Positions 28,586 through 38,774 of a DNA stretch of 64,000 nt are shown here, one piece after another. Position 1 is the stretch's first letter, and the number at the start of each line of letters is the position of its first letter. Both the position numbers and the translations under genes were made by a program. This stretch comes from Arion vulgaris (taxonomy: Eukaryota; Mollusca; Gastropoda; Stylommatophora; Arionidae). The stretch lies in assembly GCA_020796225.1 (NCBI GenBank), contig CM036755.1, positions 10,957,994 through 11,021,993 on the forward strand, written 5' to 3'. The notes under the pieces were generated by a model. It was given only the letters and a program-made list of their open reading frames with translations, searched no databases and was not told where the DNA came from.

Positions 28586-29545
28586 AGCATGTAGATAATA
28601 AGTGCCCTCATAGCATGTAGATAATAAGTGCCCCCATCGCATGTAGATAATAAGTGCCCCCATCGCATGTAGATAATAAGTGCCCCCATCGCATGTAGAT
28701 AAGTGCCCCCATCGCATGTAGATAATAAGTGCCCCCATCGCATGTAGATAATAAGTGCCCTCATAGCATGTAGATAATAAGTGCCCCCATCGCATGTAGA
28801 TAATAAGTGCCCCCATCGCATGTAGATAATAAGTGCCCCCATCGCATGTAGATAATAAGTGCCCCCATCGCATGTAGATAATAAGTGCCCCCATCGCATG
28901 TGGATAATAAGTGCCCCCATCGCATGTGGATAATAAGTGCCCCCATCGCATGTAGATAATAAGTGCCCCCATCGCATGTGGATAATAAGTGCCCCCATGG
29001 CATGGAGGTCATGAGTGCACCCACGAAATGAAAATCAGAACTGCTTTCACGACGTGTAGATTAGCAGTGCCCCGACGACAGGCTGCTCGTCATGTGTGTT
29101 GTTGTCATGAGCGCCCCAACGACAGGTTGTTGCGCGAAAAGACAGAACACACAACACCCACATGTCTAACCTTGATCATTAATGCCCCACCTGTGGTAGG
29201 GGATTGTGTTCTAGGATTGGACTCTCTACAGTCACCTCCGCACACACCAGAGAGGTGCAGCAGCACACGTCTGAGGCTGTTGTCATCATCGCTTGCGATT
29301 GATGGCTATTATTATTATTATCATCATTATCATCATCACCACCACCACCACCACCATCATCATCATCAATCATCCATCATCATCATCATTATTATTATTA
29401 TTATCATGAGCGCCCCGACGACAGGCTGCTCGTCATGTGTATAGTTAACATAAGCACCCCCGCGAGATGGAGATCATGAGTACCCCCGCGACGTGGTGAT
29501 CAGTAGTGTCCCCATGGCATGGATAATTTGAATGTCCCCACCCCA
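28586..29545. repeat. Minisatellite, 26-bp unit, with decaying right flank
   Basis: About 16 uniform copies of GCATGTAGATAATAAGTGCC CCCATC to 28998, then degenerate monomers (GCATGGAGGTCATGAGTGCA, then ACGTGTAGATTAGCAGTGCC, then AGATGGAGATCATGAGTACC) out to about 29545. One monomer left of SINE-A (28310-28336) belongs to the same array. Interrupted by unrelated sequence at 29130-29400. Confidence 0.9.
29308..29406. repeat. ATT/ATC/ACC trinucleotide microsatellite
   Basis: Imperfect run of TAT, CAT, CAC triplets over about 100 bp, encoding only Asp/Gly/Asn runs on minus. Confidence 0.9.
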
Positions 29546-30120
29546 ACGAAGATCATAACCTCCAGTTCCCAGCCCCTCCCCCACAACACGCATGTCGTCG
29601 TCATCCCCATCCCTCCCACGACATCGTTATCAAAGGAACACAGAAGAATGATAATGCCGTGGTTATTGTTAATTACGCAAGGGCAAAAAATATCTTTCCG
29701 ACGTTGATGGGATGAAAAGGCAGTAACACCCCACTCTCCCTCTTCCTCCATTACAAAAAAGGACGCAGTGACATTACAGGCATTATATGCTGTGCATGTG
29801 CATTCACCTATGGCATGTGCAGGCTAGGCACGTTCTCCGCACGAGGATAAAGTTTAACCAATCAAACGCCCGAACGATGGAAACACACTGAAAGAACGCA
29901 ATATAAGGATCGAGTGTTGTGCGATTTCGTTACTATGGAATAACAATAACTACTTGGTAGTTTTGCATCAAATACTCGCTGCTTAATAATCTTCCTGTCC
30001 AGCATGTACCACGATCTGGAAACACGTTATTGTTCTTTCTTCGTTGCTTTTCTCAAATCCTGTTTTGTCTCACAGCGTCAGGATAAGAAGAGATTTATAG
30101 AGCAAGCTTTTCTGTGAGCT
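29546..30120. other. No gene recognised
   Basis: Mixed sequence, less repetitive than its neighbours. A GCAATATAAGGATCGAG element near 29899 resembles a TATA motif, but nothing downstream reads as a first exon. No call made. Confidence 0.4.
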
Positions 30121-30127
30121 TCATAAA

Positions 30128-30598
30128 CAGTGTTTTTCTTCGTCTCTGTTATCTCTGAGTTCACCTTTTACGTGGACTGCCTTTTGCTTTGTATCGGAGT
30201 AACATTCCTCTTTGAGCTGCACTGTCTGTTGGTAATCTGCTTATGTGGCCGAACCATTCAATTTGTTGTTTCTTGATAAAGTTCAGTACTGATGTTGTTC
30301 ACACGTTTATCCTGATGTTTTCATTTCTAAACCTCTTTTCCTTATACTCCCAGCCAGCAGCGGTTCGTCATTAAGGGCCAGAGGGGCCGGACACCACCAA
30401 AAATAATGTGTAACGCGTCTTTATTATTTAATAAATTAAAATATAAACTAACCCAAAGCCATGATTTTCTGGAAAATTTGTGTCTGGCCCCACCAATAAA
30501 AACTATCAAGAGCCGCCACTGCTCCCAGCATTCTGCGTAGACACTTCATCTCTGTCCTGACTAGTTTTCTTCTATCATTTAATGTCAACGATCAAATA
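30128..30598 (-). mobile_element. LINE-C fragment with nested hAT-1 MITE
   Basis: Matches 34785-35080 (CTCTGTTATCTCTGAGTTCA, TGCACTGTCTGTTGGTAATC, TATGTGGCCGAACCATTC). The reading breaks at 30354 and resumes at 30540 around the MITE. Confidence 0.85.
30355..30531. mobile_element. hAT-1 MITE, nested in LINE-C
   Basis: Perfect 8-bp duplication CTCCCAGC (30347-30354 and 30532-30539). Ends CAGCAGCGGTTCGTC and GAGCCGCCACTG. Body is the inverse of 2380-2545 (CAAAAATAATGTGTAACG, TGTGTCTGGCCCCACC). The duplication word is single in the empty site at 35022-35030 (ACTCCCAGTTTTC), confirming the ends. Confidence 0.95.
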
Positions 30599-30709
30599 TT
30601 ATAAAATAATATCTAATAATACTCGCTACTTGGTTACTAAAAAAGAAACACAATAAAATAAACTATCCTTACTGCCTGTGGTACCGCTTTTTAGGGCAGT
30701 GTAGGACAT

Positions 30710-31045
30710 GTAGAACGTGATCCTGCAGAATTTAATATCTGCACGATTCGAAGCTAGACCTGTGGATAAGAACAGGACAGAAACCTATGATGACAAAGGT
30801 CAAGCGTAGAAAATGGCGATTGGTTGGGCATACCCTACGGAAGACACAATCGAGTGTCACTAAACAAGCACTTGTTGAACCCGCAAGGAAAGCTAAAAAG
30901 AGGATGCTCTAAATAGACCTGGAGAGAAAGTCTTCTTGAGGAACTGAAGAGTGCTCAATTGTCCTGGGAGACCTTATGGTAAACAGCCAGAGACTGAGAA
31001 GAGTATCGAACAACTGTTGAGGTCCTATGCTCCACGAGGAGCCGA
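30710..31045 (+). mobile_element. LINE-B-like RTE C-terminus
   Basis: Translates over frameshifts to VKRRKWRLVGHTLRKTQSSV, TKQAL-EPARKAKKRM, then TVEVLCSTRSREE. Arrangement is that of RTE ORF2 ends. Confidence 0.72.
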
Positions 31046-31464
31046 GAGGAATAATTCACGCCACTAAGCTGTTCATTTTAGGATTTTTTTTCATTTGTGC
31101 CCACAACAGAAACAATTCTTTGGCCTTACCGCGATTTGAACACGGGTCACCCACATGGGAGTATCATCGCTCTAATCCTTTCTGCCAGACGATACTCCGC
31201 ATGGTTAATAATAATAATAAAAATAATAATATAGATGAAATCTGCAGCTCCCCTCCTCCTCCCCTCCCATCTTTCCTCTGACCAATGTCGATCTACAAGT
31301 ATAGCATGAATCATACTTAGTTATCGATCTAACAGTCAAAACTCCAGCCAGACATCTAATACAAGGATCAGCTACCCTAGGCACGCAGGAAACAGTTGGC
31401 ACGCTAACGTATTTTGAGTGGCACTCGGATAAAAATATCAGATATTATGTGTTAATTGATAGCC

Positions 31465-32085
31465 ACTGCTTTATGCTGGAGGAAACAGCTCTACAAGATG
31501 TAGAATCATACACATACCTTGGTAGCAACATAGACACAGAAGGGGAACAAACAAAGATGGCAAGATAAGAATACAAAAAGCAAGGGAAAACTTTATAGTA
31601 GTGAGTAAGATATGGAAGTCAAAGGAGATCAAAACAAACACAAAGCTGAGAATATTTCATCAAATGTGCTCGGAAACATGGAAGACAACCAACAACAAAA
31701 AACTATCAGAAAACCGCAGACCTTTGTAAATGGATGTTTACATAGAATAGAGGGACTGAGATGGTATGATAAGATTACCAACGAGGAACTCAGAGAAAGA
31801 ACAAAGCAGATACCAGTGGAGAAAGAGCTCAGGAAGAGACGCTGCCGATGAATAGGACATACATGGAGAAGACCGACAGGAAGCATTGCAAGACAGGCAC
31901 TGTTTTGGAACCCGCAGGGAAAGAGAAGTAGGGAAAAGCCTAGACAGACCTGGAGAAGAGAGCTGGAGGCTTATATAAAAAGGATAAGTAAAACATGGAA
32001 AGAATTGGAAGAGATGGCAAGAGAGAAGAAGAGCTGAAAGAAGTTTGTTGAAGACCTGTGCTTCGTTGGGAGCTGAAAGGTGAGA
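31465..32085 (+). mobile_element. LINE-B (RTE-like) ORF2 C-terminus
   Basis: EETALQDVESYTYLGSNIDT, KLRIFHQMC (with shifts), IEGLRWYDKITNEELRERTK, QIPVEKELRKRRCR, stop, then WNPQGKRSREKPRQTWRREL. The YTYLGSNID motif and WNPQGK-type basic motif place it in the RTE clade. Multiple stops. Confidence 0.87.
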
Positions 32086-32336
32086 GAGAGAGATAGCAAC
32101 TGCTGATGAGTAGTGATTGTGACTCAAGAACAAAATGATTGCCAAAAAAAGTTTCAGAGAGAAAAATGTGTCCCAGATATGAGCAACAGAATAAATATAT
32201 GATATATGACCGTCACCGCTACATTCCAACACATTTTTAAAAAAATAAAACGTTTTGAGATCTTTACTTATAGCTTTTTCAACAAGCTTTACGATTTGTA
32301 GACGCTTTTCCACTTGCGGCTTTAATTCCACTAGTG

Positions 32337-32726
32337 CAGTAGCTCTCAAACTTTCCATTACAGCGGACTCTCTTTTAAATACACGTTGCTGCCGCAGACT
32401 CCTAAAAGATTCTATATATGAAAATGGACAAGAATGAATTATCTTTGTGTTACAATAGTAAACAATGTTCTCAGACTGAGGGAAACTTTAAATTATCTTT
32501 CATTTTGTTCTGTCAGACATTTAGACTCCGGTCTGTCCGGTCCTTTGATTTCGGTGCGGAACTAGTTTACCACTGTTTTTATACATGTTTTTACATTTTT
32601 TGTCTGTTTGAAATGTCAAAGATCACAATATTTCTCCAGCTCTTGAGGACTCCCTGTAAGTACCTCACGGACCTCTGGGGTACAGCGACCCCCGGGGTTA
32701 AACGGACCCCAGTTTGGGAAACGCTG
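32337..32726. mobile_element. hAT-3, non-autonomous
   Basis: Starts CAGTAGCTCTCAAACTTTCC and ends CAGTTTGGGAAACGCTG; 8-bp flanks CACTAGTG / TACCAGTG match 6 of 8. Body has ATTTTGTTCTGTCAGACATT and TTTATACATGTTTTTACATT, shared with 40331-41225 and (inverted) 57579-57955. Confidence 0.87.
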
Positions 32727-32865
32727 TACCAGTGGATTATATCTATTCGTGGATGTTCTCTGCTCGTTTAGAGCCAGTGGACGTTTTCATCCGTTCTTTC
32801 CGTTTGCGAACGCTTTTTCTGTGTAGACTTATCACTTGTCGTCTTTTCTCACTTGTCCATTTAAG

Positions 32866-32990
32866 CGCTCAATCCACTTGTGCACTCAATCCATTTGTTC
32901 ACGCAATCCACTTATGCACTCACACCACTTGTGCATTCAACCTACCTGTGCACTCAATCCACTTTTGTACTCAATCCACGTGTGCACTTA
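32866..32990. repeat. Degenerate 18-bp tandem repeat
   Basis: About seven variants of CACTCAATCCACTTGTG, diverged. Confidence 0.8.
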
Positions 32991-33179
32991 TTTCATTGTG
33001 GATTCTTCTTTTCGTTTGTAGACTTCTCGTACTGTGACTTCAGCAGCGATTATAAATGTTCAGAATCTCAGTAATGTGGAATACCTAATTTGATCCTCAA
33101 GTTGGTACCAGAACATCGCTGAGAAACCGCATGATGTTGACCACATCGGCCATTGTGTGCCAGTGGTCAACAAACAATA

Positions 33180-33665
33180 CGGATCTTCTTCTTGTCTTCG
33201 TCTTCTTTTGTCGTCACACTGTCATCGGGTTGTTGCCCAGTGTCGTCACACTGTCATCGGGTTGTTGCCCAGTGTCGTCACACTGTCATCGGGTTGCTGC
33301 CCAGTGTCGTGGTTTTCTGTTTTTGTCTTGCGCTGTTCTGGTGGCTTGGGTAATTTTTATTTTTGCTCTTTGAGAGGATTCTGCTACGCCATCTAACCAT
33401 CTTTTCCGTTGTCTTCCTCTTGCCTTCTTTCCTGATGTTCTGTTGTAGAAGACTTTGTATACTGTGGAGTTTGGATGCATTCTTATTAAGTGGCCAAACC
33501 ACATCATTTTTTGTTTCTCAATGTAATTCAACCAAGGTTCTGTGCCAACTTTCTTATGCTGATGTTGGTGACTCAGTCTTTTCTTGTGTTGTTGGTAACT
33601 TTTCGCAAGCAACGCATTTCAAATGTAGTTATTTTTTGTGCCTGCGCTTTACTCATTGTCCATGT
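33180..33665 (-). mobile_element. LINE-C C-terminus and 3' UTR with triplication
   Basis: Minus strand: LINYIEKQKMMWFGHLIRMH, PNSTVYKVFYNRTSGKKARG, RQRKRWLDGVAESSQRAKIK, then a 3' UTR ending in (AAG)n. The unexpanded plus-strand copy is 43798-44158. Confidence 0.88.
33212..33308. repeat. 32-bp triplication in LINE-C 3' UTR
   Basis: Three copies of CGTCACACTGTCATCGGGTT plus GTTGCCCAGTGT. Single copy (inverted) at 44112-44142. Confidence 0.92.
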
Positions 33666-33756
33666 TTGGCTCTGGTAACACAAAGTAGGTATGATTTTAA
33701 AATACGGACCCAACACCGTAATTCCCAAGACAATAATCCATGGAATGATAAAGAGG

Positions 33757-33793
33757 GTTTAAAGGGTTTTAAAGCCGAAGGATTGACTTCATT
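33757..33793 (-). mobile_element. SINE-F 3' end fragment
   Basis: GGGTTTTAAAGCCGAAGGAT then TGACTTCATT equals the SINE-F 3' terminus at 21051-21090. Confidence 0.55.
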
Positions 33794-33809
33794 GAGTTAT
33801 GAATGAACC

Positions 33810-34585
33810 CAACCAAATTTTCCACTAACAAACTATTAGGCTATGCCCCTGAATCAACCCTTCCCTCATCTACCCCCAAATGTTCAAGGAACGGTCACGA
33901 TATGCCCTGACCTGAACTTCATCCTGAGAACACTCGTCTTTCATGACCGTAACCCGAGCTAAAAGGGACCATATTGACACATCCTCGCTTAACAAGACCG
34001 TCTGATTACAGGCCGTTGAGTACGGCACGCGCCCCGCACCGCAGGAGCATAATTTTCCGGGACGAAAGGATAAAAGAGCGGACAGTTTGACGGTGCGTTC
34101 CTGACCCAAAAAAAGGCCAAACTTTGAGGAGCGGGAAAATACAATCGAGCACTGTTTCCAACCGTTCATTACCGTTTTTTAACCCCCTATGACGCGCGAT
34201 TTTGCTTACCTCACGCATAGGGGTAGACGAAGGAAGGGCTTATCTCATAGGATGGGGTGTTGAAATAAATGACAGACATGAAGACGGACAGCCTTTGAGG
34301 TTTACCTTCTTTGACAGATCTACAACAAGAAACACTGTGTGATTATGGAAGGGAGCTATGCACGCAACTTTAGCACACTAAGTTGTGTTATGCTTTGTCT
34401 GCTGCTTAATTAAGATCAGGAATTGAGAGAGTTATATGTCAGTGCGTTAGTGATGTGCGTTTCAATTAATTTTAAGTATGTGTTTATAAGTATTCGTTAC
34501 TTTTACAAGATATATTCGTTACTTTTACAAGATATATTCGTTACTTAGTGTTTATTGGATATTGACATGTAATTATCACAAGGCA
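33810..34585. other. No gene recognised; unique-looking stretch
   Basis: A minus-strand frame of 99 codons (33870-34169) has no domain I know. A 22-bp sequence (TATTCGTTACTTTTACAAGA) occurs three times in tandem at 34492-34550. Confidence 0.45.
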
Positions 34586-34589
34586 CCGT

Positions 34590-34745
34590 CTCCGCTGCAA
34601 TGGACCCCCAACAACATCCACTGTTTTTTGACTTGATGTTGCACTCTGCCAGGCTGCAATTTATCCATCTCTTCATGTTACCTTTCCACTTGTGCTTCGG
34701 TCTTCCTCTTGCGCGCTATCCTTTAACTTTCCCTTCTAATAAGGT
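34590..34745 (-). mobile_element. LINE fragment related to 42835-42990
   Basis: TGTTGCACTCTGCCAGGCTG and CTTGTGCTTCGGTCTTCCTC match 42890-42960; it is a C-terminal ORF2 piece. Confidence 0.6.
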
Positions 34746-34754
34746 TTAAATAAG

Positions 34755-35078
34755 ATTAATATACGGACCTTTGTGTGCTCTTCATAAATAATGTTTCTAC
34801 CACCTCTGTTATTTCTGAGTCCACCTTTAACGTGGACGGCCTTTTGCTTGGAAATCCACTATATCGGAGTAACATTGCTCTTCGAGGCGCACTGTCTGTT
34901 GGTAATCTGCTTATGTGGCCGAACCATTTAATTTGTTATTTCTTAGTGAGTTCAGTACTGATGTTGTACCCACTTTTTCCCTGTTGTATTTATTTCTCAA
35001 CCGGTCTCTTCTTGATACTCCCAGTTTTCTTCCTATACACTTCATCTCTGTCGTGACTAGTTTACTTCTATCGTTCAT
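34755..35078 (-). mobile_element. LINE-C fragment
   Basis: Minus strand reads RSKLVTTEMKCIGRKLGVSR then RDRLRNKYNREKVGTTSVLN, with a frameshift, then GRPR. Empty-site counterpart of 30128-30598. Confidence 0.82.
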
Positions 35079-35881
35079 CTATAGCATCGAAATTTGGACT
35101 GCAGATAAGCTATGAAAAAACCAAATATAATGAAGACACCTATGGCAAGTAATGCAGAAATCACTGGAATCTAAAATGATAAAAATAACAGAGCAGTTCA
35201 CCTATTTAGGTAGCAATTTGGATTGCACGGAAAATATTAACAAAGAAATTATGATACGAATTGTCACAGTAACATCAACTTGTAAAAGTCTAAATAAAAT
35301 ATGGAACTGCAAGTTATATAGTATTACAACTAAAGAACGAATTTTCAATTCAAATGTTGCATCAATCCTAACATATGCCAGCAAGAGTTGGAAAATAACT
35401 AAAGATATAGAAAACAAGTTGAATCAATCCTAACATATGCCAGCGAGAGTTAGAAAATGACTAAAGATATAGAAAGCAAGTTGAATGCATTTGAAAATAG
35501 ATATCATAAAACAGGAGAAATTCAGGAGAGTTGTTGAAATCAGAGAAATATCTGGTCAACAACTACCAACAGCTGTTATAGAAAGGAGAAGATGGAGATA
35601 TGTTTGGGCATACTCTGAGAAAAAATAATTAAAGAATCAGAAAGCAGGCATTGAAGTGAGAGGCATGGGTTTAAGAAATAGAGGACGCCATAGGGCAGCA
35701 GTTCTCAACCTTCCTAGTGCCGCAACCCTTTAATACAGTTCATCATGTTGTGGTGACCCCCAACCATAAAATTATTTTCATTGCTACTTCATAACTGTAA
35801 TGTTGCTACTTGTTATGAATCGTAATGTAAATATCTGATATGCAAGATGTATTTTCATTGTTACAAATTGAACATAATTAA

Positions 35882-36762
35882 TCTTCTTTATTTATTTCTT
35901 TCTTTTGTCCTTCTCTGCTTTTTTGCCGCTAGGCGTAACAGGTTTAACTGATGATCGGTTTCAGAGATAATGCACGCTCGGTCGCTTGATATGGTGTGGT
36001 ATTGTGGAGTTTTAAGATGTCTGTAACTCCATCAACCCATCTTTTCTTGGTCTGTCCCTTCCTCTTGATGATTCCATTTTCAGGCTGTACGCTCTTGCAA
36101 CTGGTGTATTCGGGTTCATTCTGACCAAGTGGCCAAACCATTTGAGTCTCTGTTTTTCAATGAATCTAATAGCAGGTGTTGTTCCGACTGTTCTTCTAAT
36201 TTCCTCATTTCTTATATGGTCTCTTCTTGTTTTATTTACAGCTTTCCTCAAGCATCTCATTTCGCATGTGGTAATTTTCCTTTCTTGTTCTTTTGTCAGT
36301 GCCCATGTTTGACTCTGGTAGCACAGTGTTCGTATAAAGATTGAATTTATAATCTGTCTTTTAGTCTCTACTGGAATTGCTGGGTGTTTCAAGATTGGGG
36401 TAAGTTGGTATGTAATGTTGTTGGCTTGCTGGATTCTAGTTTCGATCTCTCTGTCCAGTCTACTATCAGATGTGAAGATACTTCCAAGGTATTTGAATTC
36501 TCTCACCTGCTTTATCGTTTGTTCATTTATTTGTATGTTGATATCTTTATGTTCTCTGCATATAGTAATGACTTCTGTCTTTTGAATGTTGATCTTCATG
36601 TTGTATTTGAGGCAGCTATTGTTGAGTAAGTGTATGTGTTCTTGAAGCTGTTCAATATTATTATGGAATAAACACTGGTCGTCAGTAAAGAGCAGTTCAT
36701 TTTGTTGGTCTGCATTGAGTGATGCTTCATCTATTTTGGTGATACTATCCATGTATATAATA
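35882..36762 (-). mobile_element. LINE-C, 5' truncated, nested in SPIN
   Basis: Perfect 11-bp duplication AACATAATTAA (35871-35881 and 36763-36773); the word is single in the SPIN sequence. The sense 3' end carries TACGCCTAGCGGCAAAAAAG and an A/T-rich tail at 35882. It is the best preserved LINE copy in the window. Confidence 0.95.
36012..36759 (-). pseudogene. LINE-C ORF2 C-terminal half, open frame
   Basis: About 250 codons: LLFTDDQCLFHNNIEQLQEH (the FADD box of the polymerase with Ala changed to Thr; both catalytic Asp kept), NMKINIQKTEVITICREHKD, QVREFKYLGSIFTSDSRLDR, RTLCYQSQTWALTKEQERKI, TTCEMRCLRKAVNKTRRDHI, WFGHLVRMNPNTPVA. The frame continues upstream into SPIN sequence (to 36971), so the predicted N-terminal 70 residues are a chance fusion. 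It lacks the endonuclease and most of the polymerase and cannot transpose. Confidence 0.88.
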
Positions 36763-37568
36763 AACATAATTAATGCATAGTGATTAATCACAAACGTCGG
36801 GTACTCGTATGTGGGTGTCTCTGCATGTGGGCGGACCCGCCTGGAGACGGATAGAGGAGCGGTTTCTCGGTTTCCAACCATCGAAAATATGTTTTCCGAT
36901 GGTCTTAGGCAACCCCTGTGAAAGGGTCGTTCGACCACCAAAGGGGTCGCGACCCACAGGTTGAGAACCACTGCCTTAGGGAAAACCTAAAAAAAAATTT
37001 GCTGAGATAGGCAAGAAATATTGGACTCGATTATATGGAAGAAATTGAGAGAGTTGCTAGGACAGAGTGGTATGGAGAAATTACTTGCAGGTCATGTGTA
37101 ACTTATAACGGTACGAAAGGAATTACAATTATTAAATACTAATGCAGATATCACAATGGAATCTAAAATGATAAAAATAACAGAGCAGTTTACCTATTTG
37201 GGTAGCAATTTTGATTGCACAGGAAATGTTAAAAATAAATTATGATACGAATTGGCAAAGCAACATCAGCTTTTAAAAGTCTAAATAAAATATGGAACTG
37301 CAAGTTATATAGTATTAAAACTAAATTACGAATTTTCAATTCAAATGTTGTATCAATCCTAACATATGCTAGCGAGAGTTGGAAAATGACTAAAGATATA
37401 GAAGGCAAATTGAATGCATTTGAAAATTGATGTCTGCGAAAAATAATGAATATAAAATGGAACGTATTCAGGAGAAGTGATGAAATCAGAGAAATGTCTG
37501 GTCAACCACTAGTAACAACTGTTATAAGTGGGAGAAGATGGACATATGTTAGACATACTCTGAGGAGG

Positions 37569-37740
37569 AGACATCCCGGCAAATAGGAGAAGAAGACCCC
37601 GGAGAAGATGGATTCATGATGTAACTGATGGGTTGAGCATGTCGGATGCAAGGCAGGACATTTGGCCCACGAGATAGATAAATTCCGAAGAACTGTTAAG
37701 CTGGTGGCAAAGCTCTGCTCAAGACAAGCTATTTAATGAT
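37569..37740 (+). mobile_element. LINE-F 3' end, nested in LINE-A
   Basis: ATCCCGGCAAATAGGAGAAG, GATGGATTCATGATGTAACT, CAAAGCTCTGCTCAAGACAA, and end TATTTAATGATGATT. Short TCTGAG flank on both sides. Matches 20510-20680. Confidence 0.8.
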
Positions 37741-37825
37741 GATTCTGAGAATAAATGATCAAATAATCACAAAGCTGGCATCAAACTGAGAGGAAAAGGG
37801 TTCAAGAAAGAAAGGACTCATTAGG

Positions 37826-38466
37826 TTATTGGTTACTAAATTGACGTCGTGCTCAGTCTCCCCCAACAGATATCGAAGAGTATTCATACTGATGGTTCCC
37901 GTAGCTCGCTGATTTTAAAAAAAAAATTTTCGATCCAGAAGCACTTGAGCTGAAAACTCTTCGGCTCGGTGTCATGGACATCGTAACCCTTCGGCTCGGT
38001 GCCACGAACACCGTAAATCTGGGGAACCGGTAGCTTTTCTGCCAGTCCGCAGAGTTGAACTCGCACTTACAGAGGACTAGTCACCCGTAGTCCAACGCGC
38101 TACGAACACGCTGGGCACGCGGGCTGGCACGCTGATTAAACACACCTCTCACCCTGCCTCTCAGGCATCCAGTTCGACTTGAACAACGGGTAACTCCAAA
38201 CTGCTTAAATCGCTTGATCGATTCAACATCGATTTTAGTGTCCTCATCCAACAGACAGTCGCGAAGAGAACGAAGAATATCCCCCTTATCCATCTTCAAC
38301 TCCACAACAATCGATACTGTTGATGCAAGCCTGCACGCTCTCTCATTACCGTAAACACACGCATGCCCAGGACAGTATATCCACGTAAGCCTCCGGAGGT
38401 TAAAAACTTCTAGAGACGACATCCTCTCCTACCGAAACCTGCTCTTCTGGATCTTGTGAAGCATCG
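37826..38466 (-). mobile_element. LINE-D (RNase H region), nested in LINE-A, with nested SINE-C
   Basis: 10-bp duplication ACTCATTAGG (37816-37825) / ACTTATTAGG (38467-38476). Minus strand: LTWIYCPGHACVYGNERACR, LASTVSIVVELKMDKGDILR, IKRFKQFGVTRCSSRTGCLR, GRVRGVFNQRAS. The WIYCPGHAGVxGNExAD-type RNase H motif is kept except Asp to Cys and Gly to Cys changes that would abolish activity. Confidence 0.9.
37915..38129 (-). mobile_element. SINE-C, nested in LINE-D
   Basis: Perfect 8-bp duplication CGCTGATT at 37907-37914 and 38130-38137. Full-length, poly-T at left. Confidence 0.92.
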
Positions 38467-38508
38467 ACTTATTAGGAAATCCCTGAAATGAACTTTACTG
38501 AGAGAGAC

Positions 38509-38774
38509 CGCCTGATTGGTGCCTGGGGCTCGCAAGGGAAGCAAAGAATAGTACCACTGCTACCTACAAGGCATGTCGTAAGAGGCCATTGATGTAGGAC
38601 CTAGAGAAGCTACCCTAGTAAATAAAAATCATCACAGAAATCGGATGTGCTGGCCTACATGTATGCGCATAACTGTCACAACGTACAATCGCTCTTAGGC
38701 TCAGATCACATACAAATCAAAAGAGTGATTTACAAGTGGTGATATGTAGCTTTCGAAGAAGAAGAAGAAGAAGA
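38509..38774 (+). mobile_element. SINE-B, nested in LINE-A
   Basis: GTGCCTGGGGCTCGCAAGGG head, CATGTCGTAAGAGGCCATTG core, CTACCCTAGTAAATAAAAAT, (GAA)n tail of six units. No clear target duplication beyond AGAC. Confidence 0.88.

Larger units (their letters stand above)
35696..36973. mobile_element. SPIN-type hAT transposon (non-autonomous), with nested LINE-C
   Basis: 8-bp duplication CCATAGGG (35688-35695) / CCTTAGGG (36974-36981). Ends CAGCAGTTCTCAACCTTCCT and CACAGGTTGAGAACCACTG. The body (CCAACCATAAAATTATTTTC, GTAATGTAAATATCTGATAT, TTTTCCGATGGTCTTAGGC, TGAAAGGGTCGTTCGACC) matches, as I remember it, the published SPIN (Space Invader) consensus from tetrapods. Without the nested LINE it is about 375 bp and non-coding. 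SPIN is known for horizontal transfer among tetrapods, a triatomine bug and a snail. Confidence 0.87.
35080..37130 (+). mobile_element. LINE-A copy broken by SPIN
   Basis: LINE-A reads through 35080-35695, then resumes at 36974-37130. ORF2 pieces: KITEQFTYLGSNLDC, SLNKIWNCKLYSITTKERIF, NSNVASILTYASKSWKITKD. A two-copy 60-bp duplication (CAATCCTAACATATGCCAGC onward, 35364 and 35426) interrupts it. After SPIN: LTEKT-like end, GATAGGCAAGAAATATTGGA, and the 3' terminus. Confidence 0.87.

Noticed and set aside
28487..29024. Minus-strand frames of 149-161 codons (MRWGHLLSTC repeats)
   Set aside because: Translation of the 26-bp array; one of them also runs into SINE-A.
29899..29920. TATA-box promoter
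   Set aside because: A single AT-rich motif without a downstream gene is not sufficient.
33870..34169. 99-codon minus-strand frame as a gene
   Set aside because: No domain recognised; length is within chance expectation for a 64-kb window.
36759..36971. N-terminal 70 residues of the 319-codon frame as part of a real protein
   Set aside because: This part is SPIN transposon sequence read by chance in frame with LINE-C.
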